From NCBI GenBank assembly GCA_012034595.1, contig JAAUPE010000043.1, positions 1 through 49,613 on the forward strand: DNA of 49,613 nt, given 5' to 3'. A program made the position numbers and the translations under genes. Each line of letters opens with the position of its first letter. Position 1 is the stretch's first letter. Under the pieces are notes generated by a model. It had not been told where the DNA came from. It did no database searches and saw nothing but the letters and a program-made list of their open reading frames with translations. The DNA comes from Calothrix sp. CSU_2_0. Lineage in GTDB: Bacteria; Cyanobacteriota; Cyanobacteriia; Cyanobacteriales; Nostocaceae. This document shows, piece after piece, positions 46,520 through 49,613 of this stretch.

Positions 46520-48013
46520 GTGAAAGAAATTCAAGCCTTGCAACGAGCATTTAAAAGTCGGAAAATGGGGGCATTATTATTACTGGGATTTGCATCAGGA
46601 TTACCATTATTTTTGACAACTCGGACATTACAACCGTGGTTGCAAGATGCCAAAGTTGACATTGCCCAAATTACATTATTTAGTTTACTTGGTTTACCAT
46701 ATTCCCTCAAATTCCTCTGGTCACCGCTACTAGACCGTTTTACACCACCACTTTTGGGATTGCGAAGAGGTTGGCTAGCAATTACACAAATCGGTTTAGT
46801 AATTGCGATCGCATCACTAGCATTTCAACAACCATCGCAAAATAACCAAACTTTACAAATCCTGGCAATCAGTTGTTTAGCAATTACATTTTTGAGCGCA
46901 ACCCAAGATATCGTCGGGGATGCTTACCGCACCGATATCCTCGAACCAGAAGAAGCTCAACCTGGTGCATCGGTGTGGGTTTTAGGCTATCGTCTGGCTT
47001 TATTTGCCGCACTCCCCCTCGCCTTATTTCTAGCCGATAAAGGGGTGGGGTGGAACATAATTTATTTCCTGATGGCAGGATTAATGCTAGTAAGTGTATT
47101 CGTAACGATTTGGGCACCAAGGGAACCTCAACTACCTCAACCATTGTCCAAACCTGCACCACTATCAAGCAAAGATGTGATTTTCCTTGTGTCCATCACT
47201 GGATTAGTTACAGGTTCGCTGTGGAGTTTATTTGCCAAAAAAATCGAACTACCTGTTTTTAACTGGTTTTTAGCAGCATTACTTGTCGCTTGGATTGTCA
47301 CATCGTTGTTAATACCAGCAGAAGGGTTAGAAGAGCTTGAAAACCGACCTCCGCAAAACTTACAAGAAGCAATATTCTTACCTTTTAAAGAATTTTTCCT
47401 GCGTGTCGGACTACCATTAGGTTGCATTACCCTCGCCTTCATTTTCCTCTATCGACTGGGTGATTCACTTGTTGGGATTACTAGTACTCCATTTTTACTC
47501 CAAACTGGGTTTACAAAAACTGACCTTGCGGGAATGTTTTTGGTGGGATTAATACCTACTACCGTTGGTGTACTTACTGGTGGGATATTAATGACCAGAA
47601 TCGGAGTGAATCGCAGTCTTTGGATATTTGGACTACTGCAACTAATTAGCAATCTGGGATATTATGCCGTTGCGATCGCAGGAAAAGACATTTCCGTTCT
47701 CTTTATTGCCATCAACATCGAAAACTTTTGTGCTGGACTCGTGACGGTGGTAATGGTGGCATTTTTGATGAGCTTGTGTAATCATCGCTTTACGACAACT
47801 CAATTCGCTTTATTTTCGAGTTTAATGGCGATTAGTCGTGATGTACTCTCTGCACCTGCTGGTGAATGGGCAAAAGCAACAGGTTGGTCAACATTCTTTT
47901 TATTAACCATTGTCGCCGCTATCCCCGGACTATTACTACTACCATTTGTTGCCCCTTGGAATGCCCAAACACTAACAATACCTAGACCTGGGTTAGAAGA
48001 AAAGGAAATTTAG
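46520..48013 (+). CDS. AmpG-like MFS transporter
   Basis: A 497-residue inner-membrane protein with 12 or so hydrophobic segments. The N-terminus, KMGALLLLGFASGLPLFLTT, and the loop LWSPLLDRFTPP are typical of the AmpG muropeptide permease family. SATQDIVGDAYRTDILEP is another conserved stretch. It begins with GTG at 46520 after an AAGGAG ribosome-binding site. AmpG imports anhydro-muropeptides for cell-wall recycling in Proteobacteria; the cyanobacterial substrate is not established. It converges on nothing and is followed by a small membrane protein gene three bases downstream. Confidence 0.88.
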   Translation: MKEIQALQRAFKSRKMGALLLLGFASGLPLFLTTRTLQPWLQDAKVDIAQITLFSLLGLPYSLKFLWSPLLDRFTPPLLGLRRGWLAITQIGLVIAIASLAFQQPSQNNQTLQILAISCLAITFLSATQDIVGDAYRTDILEPEEAQPGASVWVLGYRLALFAALPLALFLADKGVGWNIIYFLMAGLMLVSVFVTIWAPREPQLPQPLSKPAPLSSKDVIFLVSITGLVTGSLWSLFAKKIELPVFNWFLAALLVAWIVTSLLIPAEGLEELENRPPQNLQEAIFLPFKEFFLRVGLPLGCITLAFIFLYRLGDSLVGITSTPFLLQTGFTKTDLAGMFLVGLIPTTVGVLTGGILMTRIGVNRSLWIFGLLQLISNLGYYAVAIAGKDISVLFIAINIENFCAGLVTVVMVAFLMSLCNHRFTTTQFALFSSLMAISRDVLSAPAGEWAKATGWSTFFLLTIVAAIPGLLLLPFVAPWNAQTLTIPRPGLEEKEI

Positions 48014-48016
48014 TAT

Positions 48017-48441
48017 ATGGGGCAAAAAGTTGTTATTGCAATTTCTACAATCATCCTTTATTTACAGGAATCTTATTAGGCTACGTTCTCTCCCAATTGG
48101 TTCTCGGAAATTTAGCGCTTAACCTCGTCACCTTTCTGGGAACATTTAGCTTAATCGTGATATTCGCCACTCTCTATTACGTATTATTCTGGGAATTTCG
48201 CAGACAGCAAAAACCATCAGGCAGAGGACGTATCCAGCCTCCTAGCGAATATAGCAGTACCAATAATGACGAACAAATTGCACCCAATACTCAGCTAAAA
48301 AACCGACTGATAAATTTATTATCAGGAGACAGCGAAGGAGCAAATCGTCTGATCGAACAAGCCAAGCGAACATACCCCAACATGCCCGACAATTGGTATT
48401 GGGAACGTGTTATTGCCGATATCGAACGCGATCGCAGATGA
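48017..48441 (+). CDS. Small membrane protein with N-terminal frameshift
   Basis: The main frame (48097 on) reads LVLGNLALNLVTFLGTFSLI, a hydrophobic pair, then a polar part ending TYPNMPDNWYWERVIADIER. Upstream, ATG 48017 gives MGQKVVIAISTII and breaks at ATCATCCTTTATTT (48050-48063). One more C would give IIPLFTGILLGYVLSQLVLG and join the frame, giving about 141 residues. The repaired N-terminus is a continuous membrane helix, which supports the join. It lies 3 bp after the AmpG-like gene and is likely cotranscribed. Confidence 0.65.
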
Positions 48442-48680
48442 TGAAATTTTAGATTCATAACAGTTCTCGTAGGGGCAAACGGTTGTTTGCCCTAATTTAT
48501 CAGGTTGTTTGTACATAGCCATGGTGTATAGCTAATAATCGCGATGGTGATAGCCACTCCCTGCGATCGCTTTCTTCTTCCCTTTCCCATTACAATAAAT
48601 TAAGAAAGAGTAATGTAAAGTCAAGTTTATGCTTTTTCTATAAGTCATTAATCTAAAATCTAAAATCCAAAATCCAAATC

Positions 48681-48893
48681 ATGGCTATTTTTCGTCAATA
48701 TATCGCACCCCTGCTCGTTGTCATCATCTTTCTCATAGCCTTAATCGCAACAAGTGCCCGCATCTTTTTACCTGCTGATATGGCAGCACCTGCACCTGTT
48801 GATGGTGGTGTTGGGTTTAACCTAGAAAGCAATAATAACAATAGTAGTTTGATTTCTTTATCAGTAAACGCACCTGCGATCGCTGCATATTAG
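48681..48893 (+). CDS. Small hypothetical protein with N-terminal membrane helix
   Basis: A 70-residue protein, MAIFRQYIAPLLVVIIFLIA and then LIATSARIFLPADMAAPAPV, with a polar Asn/Ser-rich segment and an AIAAY end. One clear membrane helix or uncleaved signal; no family recognised. The upstream sequence is the TCTAAAATCCAAA-type repeat. Confidence 0.5.
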   Translation: MAIFRQYIAPLLVVIIFLIALIATSARIFLPADMAAPAPVDGGVGFNLESNNNNSSLISLSVNAPAIAAY

Positions 48894-48945
48894 AGTTATG
48901 GAATTTTCGATAAATCTCCAAGAATTTAAATGACTTCAAAATCCT

Positions 48946-49506
48946 TTGGAAAATTCACCGAAGGATATTTTTTTGCAAAATTACTCGATTCAAAATTGTA
49001 ATTACTTTGTCACCAAAAATACTTTGAGTTCATTACTTCCCGATTATCTGATTCGTCGAGGTTCTACCCAAGACAAAGCTTTACTGATAACGTTCATGAG
49101 AAAGACTTATCAGGATATTTTTCCCAATCAAGATTTTTCCCACCTCTGGCAAACTGTTGAGCAATATTTATCCAATGACACACCCCTGTGGTGGGTCGAT
49201 TTTGTTGGAGAACAAGCTGAAGATGCTTCTCCCATAGCTTGCTTGTGGATGGGAAATGCGATCGACCAAATAACAGGTTTACGTCATGTCCATTTATTTT
49301 TACTCTACGTCATACCCGAACACCGCAGACGAGGAATCGGGAAAGCATTGATGGAATATGCCGAAACCTGGGCAAAAGCACGTGGAGATAAGCAAATCGG
49401 TTTACAAGTATTTGCAAACAATACACCTGCACTCAACCTATACAATCAACTCGGTTTCCAAACACAATCTCTATGGATGATAAAAAAATTAAATAATGGG
49501 GAGTAG
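48946..49506 (+). CDS. GNAT-family N-acetyltransferase
   Basis: About 186 residues with the GNAT acetyl-CoA pyrophosphate-binding motif EHRRRGIGKALMEYAETWAK (R-x-x-G-x-G/A) and the following QVFANNTPALNLYNQLGFQT. The N-terminal part (LIRRGSTQDKALLITFMRKT) begins the usual GNAT strand and helix. The start is uncertain: the open frame uses TTG 48946, and a later TTG near 49023 (MSSLLPDYLIRR) is possible. The acceptor substrate is unknown. STRR repeats follow immediately. Confidence 0.8.
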   Translation: MENSPKDIFLQNYSIQNCNYFVTKNTLSSLLPDYLIRRGSTQDKALLITFMRKTYQDIFPNQDFSHLWQTVEQYLSNDTPLWWVDFVGEQAEDASPIACLWMGNAIDQITGLRHVHLFLLYVIPEHRRRGIGKALMEYAETWAKARGDKQIGLQVFANNTPALNLYNQLGFQTQSLWMIKKLNNGE

Positions 49507-49613
49507 GGAGTAGGGAGTTAGGAGTTAGGAGTTGGGAGTTAGGAGTTGGGAGTTAGGAGTCAGAATTTAGATTTACAATTGCCCATGCCCCAATGCCCCA
49601 ATCCCCATGCCCA
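49497..49613. repeat. STRR array at the right edge
   Basis: GGGAGTA/GGAGTTA heptamers (49497-49560), and after a short spacer GCCCATGCCCCAATGCCCC units running to the window end. Same family as the arrays at 19099 and 43438, in the opposite orientation. Confidence 0.8.

Overview
The window is chromosomal DNA of a cyanobacterium, most likely a filamentous, heterocyst-type (Nostocales) lineage. The support is: psbV (cytochrome c550 of photosystem II), the C-terminal half of a naturally split DnaE with its intein fragment, very frequent HIP1 octamers (GCGATCGC), heptameric STRR repeats of the GGGCAAT and CTAACTC types, and a CIRCE-controlled groESL. No rRNA, tRNA or CRISPR array was recognised.

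Layout. 1-5.2 kb: the end of an IS4-type transposase, rpmB, htpG, a family 2 glycosyltransferase (HpsE-like) and a broken methyltransferase. 5.4-15.8 kb: clpB, a Uma2-family protein, an SLH/OprB porin, gloA, an NrdG-like radical SAM enzyme, eno (frameshifted) and a nuclease-like protein. 15.9-25.8 kb: dnaE-C with the intein C-fragment, gatA, two RodZ-like proteins around an alpha/beta hydrolase, a PadR regulator with a palindromic operator, a DUF559 remnant, an SRPBCC-like protein and psbV. 25.9-30.5 kb: small unknown genes, a cluster of MITE-like repeats and groES-groEL. 30.6-32.2 kb: a solitary tnpB element and a 15-bp inverted-repeat pair. 32.5-45.5 kb: a DNA phosphorothioation (Dnd) island. 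45.7-49.6 kb: a DUF6888/DUF6887 pair, an AmpG-like permease, two small membrane proteins and a GNAT acetyltransferase.

The Dnd island is the most interesting region. One arm reads rightward: an SF2 helicase of the phosphorothioation-restriction type, a possible tiny ORF, a 57-residue ORF that overlaps the next gene by ATGA, an SMC/Rad50-like ATPase with a CxC motif in its coiled coil, and dnd-associated protein 4. dndB converges on this arm. dndC-dndD-dndE and the dnd-associated methyltransferase diverge from dndB. The core chemistry (DndC PP-loop/Fe-S protein, DndD ATPase, DndE) is present together with candidate restriction or accessory proteins. No dndA cysteine desulfurase is present.

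A second theme is data quality. Six genes (eno, rodZ, dndC, dndD, a methyltransferase and a small membrane protein) are each out of frame by missing single bases, seven in total. Every one is repaired by adding one base to a homopolymer run. Several of these genes are essential, so homopolymer under-calling in the assembly is the simplest explanation. The dnd genes should therefore not be read as dead until the bases are checked.
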